A stretch of 64,000 nucleotides of DNA, from the NCBI RefSeq assembly GCF_018736145.1, contig NZ_CP059997.1, forward strand, positions 6,509,501 to 6,573,500, given 5' to 3'. The notes under the pieces were generated by a model. It saw only the letters and a list, made by a program, of their open reading frames with translations, was not told the DNA's origin and ran no database searches. Source of the DNA: Amycolatopsis sp. CA-230715 (GTDB lineage Bacteria > Actinomycetota > Actinomycetes > Mycobacteriales > Pseudonocardiaceae). Within the stretch, counting starts at the first letter, position 1, and the number at the start of each line of letters is the position of its first letter. Below, piece by piece: positions 46,570-54,856 of this stretch. Position numbers and translations under genes: made by a program.

Positions 46570-46698
46570 TCCGGAACGCCACGGGTACCGTTGCCCGAGC
46601 GCCCAGATTTGGCTGTCGGTAGAGGAAGACGAGCCTCGGCGCCCGGTGCCGCGGTGGTAGTGGTGAATGGTCACCGCGTCGATCAGTCAGGAGAACCC

Positions 46699-47988
46699 AT
46701 GACCGCGCGGATCGGAATGCTCGCGGAAGCGGAACGCGCTCGCGCGTGGTTGCGCCGCACCTACGGTGATCGGGTCGTGCTGCGCGACGTCGAGCCGGTG
46801 CACGTCGGGCACCGGATGGTGCTGTTCGGCTGCGGCTACCTGGACGACGCCGAGCCGATGCTCGCCGCGACCGTCTGCGTGCCGCGCGACGGTTCGGCTC
46901 CGTTCGCGGTCGCCAACGCCGACCCGCTCGACGAAGACCTCAACCTCGGCGGCGGGGCCGATGCCCTCCGGTGGCGTTTGAACGCGAGGAACTGCGTCGT
47001 GACGGCCGATGCGGTCCTCGCCGAACGCCCGGCCTGCGCGATGCCGTGGCACCCGGACGACGAGACGCCGGGCTGGTGGGACCGGATGATCGGGGCGCAC
47101 TTCCCCGGCGCGGAGATCACCACCTGCGCGGGCTGGGACCAGGCGGCGAAGACGATCGCCGAGGGCGGGCGGGGCGCCAGGGCCGTGGTGTGGCTGCGCC
47201 GCCGTCTGGCGGGGCGGGAGCTGACCGGTCACCTGCTGTACGCGGAGTACGGAGAAGACGGCGTGATCTTCCTTGACGCTCAACGCGGTTCACCGGCCGA
47301 CACCGGCGACGAGCTGGCCGACGAACTCGTGGTCGCGAGGTTCGCCGGTGGGCCGGGTTCGAAGGTGGCCGAACTCGTGATCCCGTGGGACATGGCCGCC
47401 GTCGATCTTTCCGCCGCCGTGGAGAAGGCCGAGCGATGGCTTGGCGACGCTTACGACGAGGACGTTCAGCTGGTTTCCCCTGGCCCGGAAGACGAACTCG
47501 CGCGAGGGTGGTTGTTCGCGGTCACCACCAAGCGCTTCGCGGAAACCGGCGATTGGCGGGAGCAGATGGTGGACGCCGCGCTGGTCGTGCCCAAGGCGGC
47601 CGGGCAGGCGCCGTTCGGCTTGCCGAACCGGGATCCGTGGACCTGGCTGAAAGACTGGGATGCCAGGGTGCCGGGCCTCCCGCCGCGGCCCGATCCGGGA
47701 ACGGCCGCGTGGTACGCCCCGATGCTGGCCGAACTCGGCGGGGCGCGGAGCGTGAGTGCCCATCGGACCTGGGCGGGAGTGCTGGACGAGGTCCAGGAAT
47801 TCCCGGTGCGGACGCGCACCCTGGTTTGGGTGCGGCGCAAGGACGTCCGGGGCCGGGAATCCGTGGGACAACTGCTGTGGGCCGTGACCGGTGACGAGGG
47901 TCCGAGAGTGGTGGACCCACTGGCGCCGGACGGGGAACCACTCCTCGACCCGAATCCGCTGGAGTTGCGGACCATCCAAATCGGCTGA
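46699..47988 (+). CDS. Duplicated YrhB/Imm35-like probable immunity protein
   Basis: 429 residues; the ATG at 46,699 is chosen because CAGGAGA lies 6 bases upstream, while the in-frame TTG at 46,591 has no good site. The protein is two tandem copies of one layout. Each has a YrhB/Imm35-like segment (ERARAWLRRTYGDRVVL; VEKAERWLGDAYDEDVQLV) and a segment with a papain-like strand pattern (GHLLYAEYGEDGVIFLDAQ; GQLLWAVTGDEGPRVVDPL). The first keeps His and Asp at the catalytic spacing, but I see no matching active-site Cys motif. The gene follows the giant frame by 129 bases on the same strand. Imm35 is known as an immunity family of polymorphic toxins, so the likely role is neutralising the papain-like warheads, possibly by mimicking their fold. 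No signal peptide is seen, so a cytosolic site is expected. Confidence 0.6.
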   Translation: MTARIGMLAEAERARAWLRRTYGDRVVLRDVEPVHVGHRMVLFGCGYLDDAEPMLAATVCVPRDGSAPFAVANADPLDEDLNLGGGADALRWRLNARNCVVTADAVLAERPACAMPWHPDDETPGWWDRMIGAHFPGAEITTCAGWDQAAKTIAEGGRGARAVVWLRRRLAGRELTGHLLYAEYGEDGVIFLDAQRGSPADTGDELADELVVARFAGGPGSKVAELVIPWDMAAVDLSAAVEKAERWLGDAYDEDVQLVSPGPEDELARGWLFAVTTKRFAETGDWREQMVDAALVVPKAAGQAPFGLPNRDPWTWLKDWDARVPGLPPRPDPGTAAWYAPMLAELGGARSVSAHRTWAGVLDEVQEFPVRTRTLVWVRRKDVRGRESVGQLLWAVTGDEGPRVVDPLAPDGEPLLDPNPLELRTIQIG

Positions 47989-48005
47989 CCCCCGCGCGTG
48001 AAAGT

Positions 48006-48034
48006 GCCCCGGACCTCTTCGCGAGGTCCGGGGC
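48006..48034. terminator. Hairpin between convergent genes
   Basis: Perfect 12-bp stem (48,006-48,017 with 48,023-48,034) and 5-base loop TTCGC. It lies between the converging immunity gene and the ActP-like gene, and probably acts in both directions. Confidence 0.8.
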
Positions 48035-48048
48035 GCTGGTCGTTGTGG

Positions 48049-49662
48049 TTAGTGGGGGGTGGCTTTTTCGGCTCCGGCTCCGGTGAGGGCGCGGACTTCC
48101 ATTTCGGCGTATTTGGCTTTGTTGTGTTCTTTGGACAGGAGGGTTCCGGCGGCGCCGAGGAGGAAGGAGAGGGGGATGGAGACGATGCCGGGGTTTTCCA
48201 GGGGGAACCAGTGGAAGTCGACGCCTTTGATCATGGGTTTGGTGCCGCCGGAGACGGCGGGGGAGAACACGATGAGGATGATGGTGATGCCGAGTCCGCC
48301 GTAGATGGACCAGAGGGCGCCTTGGGTGTTGAACCGTTTCCAGAACAGCGAGTAGAGGATGGTGGGCAGGTTCGCGGAGGCGGCGACGGCGAAGGCGAGG
48401 GCGACGAGGAAGGCGACGTTCTGGTCTTTGGCCAGGATGCCGCCGATGATCGCGACCGCGCCGATCACCAGAGCGGTGTAGCGGGCGACCCGCACTTCGG
48501 CCTTCGAGTCGGTTTTGCCGCGTTTGATGACGTTGGCGTACACGTCGTGCGCGAAGCTGGCGGATGCGGTGATGGTCAGCCCGGCGACGACGGCGAGGAT
48601 GGTGGCGAAGGCGACCGCGGCGATGAACCCCAACAGAACCGGGCCCCCGAGTGCTTGGGCCAGCAGTGGGGCGGCGGAGTTGACGCCGCCGGGGGCGTTG
48701 TTGATCGTGGTGGGCCCGACGAGGGCGCCGGCGCCGTAGCCGAGGACGAGGGTGAACAGGTAGAACACGCCGATCAACCCGATCGCCCAGACGACGGAGC
48801 GGCGGGCGTCGCGGGCGGTGGGCACGGTGTAGAAGCGCATCAGCACGTGCGGCAACCCCGCCGTGCCGAGCACCAACGCGATGCCGAGGGAGAGGAAGTC
48901 GAGTTTGCTGGTGCCGGTCTTGCCGTACTGCGCCCCCGGGGAGAGCAGGGCCTGGCCTTTGCTCTTGGGCTGGTCCATGGCGTGCTGGAACAGGGTGGAG
49001 AGGTTGAACCCGTATTTGCCCAGCACCCAGAGGGTCATGGCGAAGGCGCCGATGATGAGCAGGGCGGCTTTGATGATCTGGACCCAGGTGGTGCCCTTCA
49101 TGCCGCCGATGAGCACGTAGATGATCATGATGACGCCGACCACGGCGATCACCACGGCCTGCCCGGTGGCGCCGGTGACGCCGAGCAGCAGGTTGACCAG
49201 GCCCCCCGCGCCGGCCATCTGGGCGAGCAGGTAGAAGAACGACACGGCGAGGGTGGAGATCGCGGCGGCGGCGCGGACGGGGCGTTGGCGCATGCGGAAC
49301 GCCAGCACGTCGCCCATGGTGAACTTGCCGGTGTTCCGCAACAACTCCGCCACCAACAACAACGCGACGAGCCAGGCGACGAGGAACCCGATCGAGTACA
49401 GGAACCCGTCGTAGCCGTTGATCGCGATCGCCCCCGCGATGCCCAGGAACGACGCGGCCGAGAGGTAGTCGCCGGAGATCGCGATGCCGTTCTGCGGGCC
49501 GGTGAACGCCCGCCCCGCGGCGTAGTAGTCCGACGCGGTCTTGGTGTTACGGGAGGCGCGGAACACGATCACCAGGGTGATCGCGACGAACGCCGCGAAA
49601 ATGGCGATGTTCAGCGTCGGGTTCGACCCCGCCACCCCCGCCGCCAGCACGGTGTGACTCAT
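48049..49662 (-). CDS. actP: Cation/acetate symporter (ActP-like, SSS family)
   Basis: 537 residues, usual length for ActP/MctC. The start shows an AAGGAGAGG site, and it overlaps the upstream gene by 4 bases (ATGA). The sequence has about 13 hydrophobic helices, the SSS signatures DYYAAGRAFTGPQNGIAISGD and YLSAASFLG near residues 45-70, and the GMKGTTWVQIIKAALL stretch. The family moves acetate or other short monocarboxylates into the cell with sodium or protons. The adjoining DUF485 gene is the standard partner (yjcH-actP arrangement). The exact substrate is not readable. Confidence 0.88.
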   Translation of the reverse strand: MSHTVLAAGVAGSNPTLNIAIFAAFVAITLVIVFRASRNTKTASDYYAAGRAFTGPQNGIAISGDYLSAASFLGIAGAIAINGYDGFLYSIGFLVAWLVALLLVAELLRNTGKFTMGDVLAFRMRQRPVRAAAAISTLAVSFFYLLAQMAGAGGLVNLLLGVTGATGQAVVIAVVGVIMIIYVLIGGMKGTTWVQIIKAALLIIGAFAMTLWVLGKYGFNLSTLFQHAMDQPKSKGQALLSPGAQYGKTGTSKLDFLSLGIALVLGTAGLPHVLMRFYTVPTARDARRSVVWAIGLIGVFYLFTLVLGYGAGALVGPTTINNAPGGVNSAAPLLAQALGGPVLLGFIAAVAFATILAVVAGLTITASASFAHDVYANVIKRGKTDSKAEVRVARYTALVIGAVAIIGGILAKDQNVAFLVALAFAVAASANLPTILYSLFWKRFNTQGALWSIYGGLGITIILIVFSPAVSGGTKPMIKGVDFHWFPLENPGIVSIPLSFLLGAAGTLLSKEHNKAKYAEMEVRALTGAGAEKATPH

Positions 49663-49991
49663 CGGGCCTCTCCTTCCAGATCAGCACGGATCGTGTCCGC
49701 GACCGGGTCCAGCTTCCGATTCGCGTACCGCACGTACAAACCCGTGATCACGAACGTCGACACGAACTGCAACAACCCGAAAACCAACCCCACCGTCACA
49801 TTCCCGAACAACTTCGTCGCCATGAACCCATGCGCGTAATCCGCCAGCAACACATACGCCAAATACCACACCACGAACACCACCGTCATCGGGAACACGA
49901 ACACCCGCAACCGACGACGCAACTCCACGAATTCGGCGCTTTCCTGCACGCGTTCCCAGTCGGTCGCGGGCACTTCCGCTTCCGTGCTCAT
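49659..49991 (-). CDS. DUF485 small membrane protein (YjcH-like)
   Basis: 110 residues from the ATG at 49,991, which follows AAGGGAGA; the upstream in-frame start at 50,045 lacks such a site. It has two transmembrane helices (VFVFPMTVVFVVWYLAYVLL and a second through GLVFGLLQFVSTFVITGLYV) with short charged ends. DUF485 proteins pair with acetate symporters and are thought to help assembly or activity. The stop overlaps the symporter start. Confidence 0.88.
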   Translation of the reverse strand: MSTEAEVPATDWERVQESAEFVELRRRLRVFVFPMTVVFVVWYLAYVLLADYAHGFMATKLFGNVTVGLVFGLLQFVSTFVITGLYVRYANRKLDPVADTIRADLEGEAR

Positions 49992-50173
49992 GGGCGTTCT
50001 CCCTTCTCTCGTTCCTCGATTCGGGACAACGCCCATGAGGCACAAGTGCGCTGTGTTGTCTGGAGCGATTCCTCCCTGCGGTCGTCACCGCTCATGACAA
50101 GCGAGCCTCCTCGCATCGTTGCGATCCGTGTGTGGGGCATCACCGTAGGGAGGCGGGTGATCGACAGGAAGGT

Positions 50174-51916
50174 TCAGCGGTTCAAACGTCGTGCGATGCG
50201 ACGAACGGTCGACGAACGGTGCCCAGCGGAGGTCGAATGGACGTCGCGCGGCGGGCGTTCGTCGAGGTGCAGGCGGAGCATCGCGGCCGTCGACCACGAC
50301 GGCGGCCGCCCGCGCAGCGACACCACGATCATGATCGCGAAGGCCAGCGGCACCGACCACGGCGCGGGCTGCGCCACCAGTATCGCGAGCCAGCCGTCCA
50401 GCGGCGGCTCGAACAACGCGGTCACGATCGACCCCGACGACGACAGCAATCCCGCGAGCACACCGGAAATCGCCCCGGCCGCGGTCAGCTTCTGCCACCA
50501 GATGCCGAGCACCAGCAGCGGGCAGAACGTCGACGCGGCCACGGTGAAACCCCAGGTCACCAGCACACCCGCGTCCAGCCGCGTGGACGGGAGCGCGAGC
50601 AGCACCATGACCGCGGCGGCGAGCACCACGGTGAACCGGAGCTGCCGCAGGCCGCCGCGCAGCAGGTCGTGCGCGATCGCGCCGGACACCACGAGCAGCA
50701 GGCCGAGTGAGGTGGCGAGGAAGGCCGCGAACGCGCCCGCGGTCAGCAACGAGGTGAACAGCGTGCCCGTCCATCCACTGTCCACACGGGACGGAAGCGC
50801 GACGACGACGGTGTCCGTGGCCCCGGACAGGTACAGCTCCGGCGCGAGCACCCGCCCGAGCAGCCCGTAGATACCGGGGAACAGGTAGAAGATTCCCAGC
50901 AGTCCCACCGTGATCGCGGCCGTCCGGCGCGCGGCGCGCCCGTCGGGACTGGTGTGGAACCGCATGAGCACGTGCGGCAGCCCCATCGTGCCGAGCATCG
51001 TCGCGAGCAGCACGGCCCACGTGCCGAGCAGCGGATGCCCGGCGCCGTCGAGGTCGAGCAGTGGGCGCTGCCAGTCGGTGCTGCCGAGCGGGGCGTCGCC
51101 GCGCACGCCTGGCACGGCGGTGCCGGGCAGGAACACCAGGCGCTGCCCGCCCGGCATCACGAGATCGCCCGGTGGCAGTACGCGCACCGAGCCGTCCGGC
51201 GCCTTCGTCGCGGTCGGCGCGGTGATTTCCAGTGTCACCGCGACTTCGAACGACACCGTGGTTTCGTGCGAGAAATGGGTGAATTCCACGGGGTGCAGCG
51301 CCGCGTGCCGGTTCTCCGCGCCAGCCTGCACCAGCAACCAGATCGCGGGCACGATGAACAGCACCAGCTTGAGCGCGAACTGGAACGCCTGCACGTAGGT
51401 GGCCGCGCGCATGCCGCCGAGCGCGAGCGTCACGCTGACCGCGGTACCGGCGATCACCACGCCGACCCAGTAGGGCGTGCCGCCGACCGCGCTGAGCACC
51501 AGGCCCGCGGTGCGGAACTGCGGGACGAGGTACAGCGTGCCGATCACGAGCACCACCACCGCGGCGATCCGGCGCAGCGCGGGGGAAGCCAGCCTCGCCT
51601 CGGCGAAGTCCGGCACGGTCAACGCGCCAGACCGCCGCATCGGCGCGGCGACGAGCGCGAGCATGGCGATGTACCCGGCGGTGAACCCGACGGGGTACCA
51701 GAGCGCGCCGACGCCGTCCTTCACCATCAGGCCCGAAACACCGAGGAACGAAGCGGCGGAAAGGTATTCGCCCGAGACCGCGGCCGAGTTCAGCAGCGGC
51801 GACACCCGGCGCGAGGCGACGAGGAAGTCCGAAGTGGTCCGCATCGCCGCGACCCCGCGCAGCCCGATGAGCAGCGTCATCAGCACCACCGGGGCGACCG
51901 AAAGGACGGCGGCCAC
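50174..51916 (-). CDS. Second sodium/solute symporter (SSS family)
   Basis: 580 residues from GTG at 51,916 with GGGAG upstream. It has the same signature as ActP (SGEYLSAASFLGVSG near residues 45-60; GTMGLPHVLMRFHTSP) and about 13 transmembrane helices. A soluble insertion of about 80 residues between helices (around residues 200-285) and a basic Arg/Ser-rich C-terminal tail distinguish it from its neighbour. It lies 3 bases after a DUF485-like gene and directly downstream of a two-component system, which likely controls it. Substrate is probably a monocarboxylate. Confidence 0.85.
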   Translation of the reverse strand: MAAVLSVAPVVLMTLLIGLRGVAAMRTTSDFLVASRRVSPLLNSAAVSGEYLSAASFLGVSGLMVKDGVGALWYPVGFTAGYIAMLALVAAPMRRSGALTVPDFAEARLASPALRRIAAVVVLVIGTLYLVPQFRTAGLVLSAVGGTPYWVGVVIAGTAVSVTLALGGMRAATYVQAFQFALKLVLFIVPAIWLLVQAGAENRHAALHPVEFTHFSHETTVSFEVAVTLEITAPTATKAPDGSVRVLPPGDLVMPGGQRLVFLPGTAVPGVRGDAPLGSTDWQRPLLDLDGAGHPLLGTWAVLLATMLGTMGLPHVLMRFHTSPDGRAARRTAAITVGLLGIFYLFPGIYGLLGRVLAPELYLSGATDTVVVALPSRVDSGWTGTLFTSLLTAGAFAAFLATSLGLLLVVSGAIAHDLLRGGLRQLRFTVVLAAAVMVLLALPSTRLDAGVLVTWGFTVAASTFCPLLVLGIWWQKLTAAGAISGVLAGLLSSSGSIVTALFEPPLDGWLAILVAQPAPWSVPLAFAIMIVVSLRGRPPSWSTAAMLRLHLDERPPRDVHSTSAGHRSSTVRRIARRLNR

Positions 51917-51919
51917 CGG

Positions 51920-52267
51920 CTACTCCCGTTCGGCGCGTTCGGCCCGGCGGAGCTGCCAGCGCGCGAGCCAGGCCATCGCCGGGTACGGCACCGCGGCCAG
52001 CATCAGCCAGGACAGCGGGATTCCCAGCACCCGCACCGAATCCAGGCCGGGTGCGACGGTGAACGCGACGGTCAGCACCAGCAGGAGCGCGAACATCAGC
52101 GCGACGGCGGGCAGCGCGCGGCGGCGCTGCTCGCGGTACAGCCTGGCGGCGCGTTCGGCGTCGGCGGGTTCGAGGGTGGGCACACGCCAACGGCCCGGTG
52201 CTCGGCGTCGCGAATGGGCGAGCCGGGTCTGCGGGCTCGTCACGGCGACGCGTTTGATCCGGGTCAC
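51920..52267 (-). CDS. Small two-helix membrane protein (DUF485-like partner)
   Basis: 115 residues with a basic N-terminal half (about 50 residues) then two hydrophobic helices (ALPAVALMFALLLVLTVAF and IPLSWLMLAAVPYPAMAWL). The start overlaps the response-regulator stop (ATGA) and the stop is 3 bases from the symporter start. Same position and topology as DUF485 in the neighbouring symporter pair, though sequence similarity to it is weak. Confidence 0.75.
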   Translation of the reverse strand: MTRIKRVAVTSPQTRLAHSRRRAPGRWRVPTLEPADAERAARLYREQRRRALPAVALMFALLLVLTVAFTVAPGLDSVRVLGIPLSWLMLAAVPYPAMAWLARWQLRRAERAERE

Positions 52268-53022
52268 GGCGCGCTGCCGAGTTCGCCGTGCTGCGCCGCG
52301 TGCAGGAGCCGTTCGCGGAGTTCGCGCGCGTGGCGGCGGCTCACCGGTACGTCACCGGCGTCGGTGTGCGCGAGCAGCCCGCCGACGGAATCGCTGCGCA
52401 GCTCCGCGACGGCCCCGATCGCGACCAGGAAACCTCGGTGCACGCGCAGGAAGCCGTGGCCCTCCCAGTACTCCTCCAATCGCGACAGTGGCATGCGGAC
52501 CACGTGGACACCGCTTTCGGTGTGCAGCCGGACGTAGTCGCCGTGCGCCTCGACGAACCGCACGTCGGCGCGGCGGACGTAGCGGGTGCGGCCACCGCTT
52601 TCCACCGGCAGCGCGGCCATCGCGTCCGGCGGCGCCGCTTCCGGTTCCTGCGCGGCCGCCATTTTGACCACTTTGGACAGTGCGGCGGCGAGCCGTTCCG
52701 CGCGCACCGGCTTGAGCAGGTAGTCGACCGCGCCGATGCCGTACGCGGCGACGGCGTGCCCGTCGTGCGCGGTGACGAACACGATCACCGGCGGACGGCT
52801 CAGCTTCGCCAGCAGCGAAGCGAGTTCGAGGCCGTCGAGCCCCGGCATCGAGATGTCGAGGAACACCGCGTCGAACGGGTCAGCTTGGATCATCTTCAAC
52901 GCGCTCACCGCGTCGCCCGCCGCTTCCACTTCGGCTACTTCCGCCGCCTCGGCGAGCAGGCGGCACAGCTCGTCGAGCGCGGGCGGGACGTCGTCGACGG
53001 CGAGCACTCGCAACCCGGTCAC
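52264..53022 (-). CDS. LytTR-family response regulator
   Basis: 252 residues from GTG at 53,022, chosen because it overlaps the kinase stop (GTGA) and begins right before the receiver domain. The receiver has the acidic pair D10/D11, phospho-acceptor D56 in VFLDISMPGLDG, T84 and K104 (YLLKP). The C-terminal LytTR DNA-binding domain (about residues 135-245) includes RFVEAHGDYVRLHT and LEEYWEGHGFLRVHRGFLV. Together with the kinase next door it probably controls the symporter genes downstream, as LytS/LytTR systems often control carboxylate or pyruvate uptake. Confidence 0.9.
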   Translation of the reverse strand: MTGLRVLAVDDVPPALDELCRLLAEAAEVAEVEAAGDAVSALKMIQADPFDAVFLDISMPGLDGLELASLLAKLSRPPVIVFVTAHDGHAVAAYGIGAVDYLLKPVRAERLAAALSKVVKMAAAQEPEAAPPDAMAALPVESGGRTRYVRRADVRFVEAHGDYVRLHTESGVHVVRMPLSRLEEYWEGHGFLRVHRGFLVAIGAVAELRSDSVGGLLAHTDAGDVPVSRRHARELRERLLHAAQHGELGSAP

Positions 53023-54077
53023 GGCAGCACCCCCGGCTGGAACCTCGGCACCCTGACCACGACCCTGGTCCCCGCGCCTGCCGCGGTTTCCACCACCAGC
53101 CCGTACCACGCCCCGTACACGCTGCGGAGCCGTCTGTCCACATTAGCCAGTCCGACGCGGTCGGAGCCGGAGCGCCCGGCGAGGATCGCCTGCGCCCGTT
53201 CGGGATCCATGCCCTCCCCGTCGTCCTCCACGCTGATCACGCAGTCGTTCCCTTCCGCCTCGCCGTGCACCTGCACGGTCCCGGTGCCCGACCGCGGCTC
53301 GACCCCGTGCCGCACCGCGTTCTCCACCAGCGGCTCCAGCACCAGGTAGGGCACCGCGACCGCGAGGATCTCCGGCGCCACCCTGATCTGCACGCGCAGC
53401 CGGTCACCGAGCACGGCCCGTTGCAGCGCGAGGTACGTTTCCACCGCGCGGAACTCCTCGGCGACCATGGTGTACTCACCGTGGCGCGCCAAGCTGTACC
53501 GCGTGTAGTCGGCGAAGTCCAGCATGAGATCGCGGGCGCGGTCCGGATCGGACCGCACGAGCGAAGCGATGACGGTCAGTGCGTTGTAGACGAAGTGCGG
53601 CGAGATCTCCGCCCGCAGCGCGCGGAGTTCGGCCGCCGCGGCGTGTTCAGCAGACGCTTCCAGGGTGCCGCGCTCCAACGCCTGGATGACGAGATCGGCG
53701 GCCTCGCGCACGGCCGCCGCGCCGATGTCGCCCGCGAGCACGAGCGCGCCGACCAGTTCGTCGTGCGCGTGCAGGGGAACCGCGAGCAGCGGCGCGCGCC
53801 CGGCTGGCGCTTCGGTGTGCAGTGCCTTGTCGACGAGCGCCGCGGTGCGCGTGTCGTCGGCGGGCCTGCCGGACCAGGTGAGCTGGCCGGACAGATCGGT
53901 GAGGCCGACACCGTCCAGTGTGAACAGCCGCCGGAGTCCGTGCGCGGCCCGGCGCGTGCTGCCGCCGCCGAGCCCGTCCTTGAGGTCTTCGGTGATCTTG
54001 CGGGCCGCGGCGAGCACCGGCGCCGGGTCGGTCCGCGCCGGTGCGCCGCCGCGCTGACGAAGTGCGGGTACCGGCAT
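53019..54077 (-). CDS. LytS-type sensor histidine kinase
   Basis: 352 residues. Residues about 22-135 form a GAF-like sensory domain with no transmembrane helix, so a soluble signal is likely. Then comes the His_kinase region with H161 in EISPHFVYNAL, followed by an HATPase domain with N-box VLEPLVENAVRHGVEP and G-box VEDDGEGM. The pattern is that of the LytS/YehU kinases that pair with LytTR regulators. It is first gene of the - strand run; the promoter should lie in 54,078-54,183, shared with the divergent gene. Confidence 0.9.
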   Translation of the reverse strand: MPVPALRQRGGAPARTDPAPVLAAARKITEDLKDGLGGGSTRRAAHGLRRLFTLDGVGLTDLSGQLTWSGRPADDTRTAALVDKALHTEAPAGRAPLLAVPLHAHDELVGALVLAGDIGAAAVREAADLVIQALERGTLEASAEHAAAAELRALRAEISPHFVYNALTVIASLVRSDPDRARDLMLDFADYTRYSLARHGEYTMVAEEFRAVETYLALQRAVLGDRLRVQIRVAPEILAVAVPYLVLEPLVENAVRHGVEPRSGTGTVQVHGEAEGNDCVISVEDDGEGMDPERAQAILAGRSGSDRVGLANVDRRLRSVYGAWYGLVVETAAGAGTRVVVRVPRFQPGVLP

Positions 54078-54183
54078 GGGCGGAATCCCATCGTCTGCTT
54101 CGAGCGCGGTCAGGGGCGAGGACCGATACTAAAGCCTGACGGTTCCACGACGGGTAATCCCGCTTGACGCTGGGGGAGAAGCC

Positions 54184-54822
54184 ATGGCCGCGACCACCGA
54201 TGCCAATAACGACGCCGTTCCGATTCGCTACCGTTTCGCCCGGCTGGGCACCGAACTCCTCGCCCCGTGGGTGCTCGTGCTGGCGCTGCCGCTGTTGCTC
54301 GCCTGGGACGTCACCGGGCACGACCCCGGCCGGGCGCTGCTGTGGGGATCCGTGGTGGGCGTGACCGGATCGCTCATCCCGATGGCGGTGATCGTGCGGG
54401 GTGCGAAGGCGGGCCGGTGGCAGACCCACCACGTGACCGACCGCGCGGGCCGGTTGGTGCCGTTCGCCACCGGGTTGGCTTCGCTCGCCGCCGGTTTCCT
54501 GCTGATGTTCTTCGGTGGCGCGCCCTACCAGATGCTCGCGCTGTCGATCGCGATGCTCGCGTCGCTGCTCGGCAGCATCGCGATCACGTTCGGCCTGCGG
54601 TTCAAGGTGTCCATGCACGCCGCGGTGGCCTCCGGCGCCGCGATCATCCTCGCCATCGGGCACTGGCTCGCGCTCGTCCCGCTGGCGCTTCCGGTCGCGT
54701 GGGTGTGCTGGTCGCGGGTCGAGGTCGGCGACCACACCGCGCGCGAAATCCTCGGCGGAGTCGTGCTCGGCGCGGTACTGGGCGGCGGCGGCTACTGGGC
54801 CCTGATCACCGCGATGGCTTGA
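54184..54822 (+). CDS. PAP2-like membrane protein
   Basis: 212 residues, ATG after GGGGGAGAAG. About six transmembrane helices. The third phosphatase motif is recognisable (SRVEVGDHTAREILGGVVLG; usual form SR-x5-H-x3-D), and the second may be FKVSMHAAVASG, where the usual SGH order is disturbed. The first K-x6-RP motif is not clear. It could be a diverged lipid phosphatase or a non-catalytic relative. Confidence 0.6.
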   Translation: MAATTDANNDAVPIRYRFARLGTELLAPWVLVLALPLLLAWDVTGHDPGRALLWGSVVGVTGSLIPMAVIVRGAKAGRWQTHHVTDRAGRLVPFATGLASLAAGFLLMFFGGAPYQMLALSIAMLASLLGSIAITFGLRFKVSMHAAVASGAAIILAIGHWLALVPLALPVAWVCWSRVEVGDHTAREILGGVVLGAVLGGGGYWALITAMA

Positions 54823-54850
54823 CGGCCACCGGTTTTCGCCGGTGGCCGTC
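54821..54850. terminator. Hairpin between convergent genes
   Basis: Perfect 12-bp stem (54,821-54,832 with 54,839-54,850) and loop TTTTCG, starting inside the stop codon of the PAP2-like gene and facing the secreted DUF4232-like gene. Probably used from both sides. Confidence 0.8.
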
Positions 54851-54856
54851 CCCGGG

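Noticed and set aside
4141..46569. Polyketide or non-ribosomal peptide megasynthase, suggested by size alone
   Set aside because: No ketosynthase, acyltransferase, carrier-protein or adenylation motifs are visible, and the domains that are recognised are toxin effectors and helical repeats.
47998..49839. A 613-codon + strand frame over the ActP-like gene
   Set aside because: Gly/Asp/Glu/His-rich shadow; the - strand encodes a full-length symporter with a ribosome-binding site.
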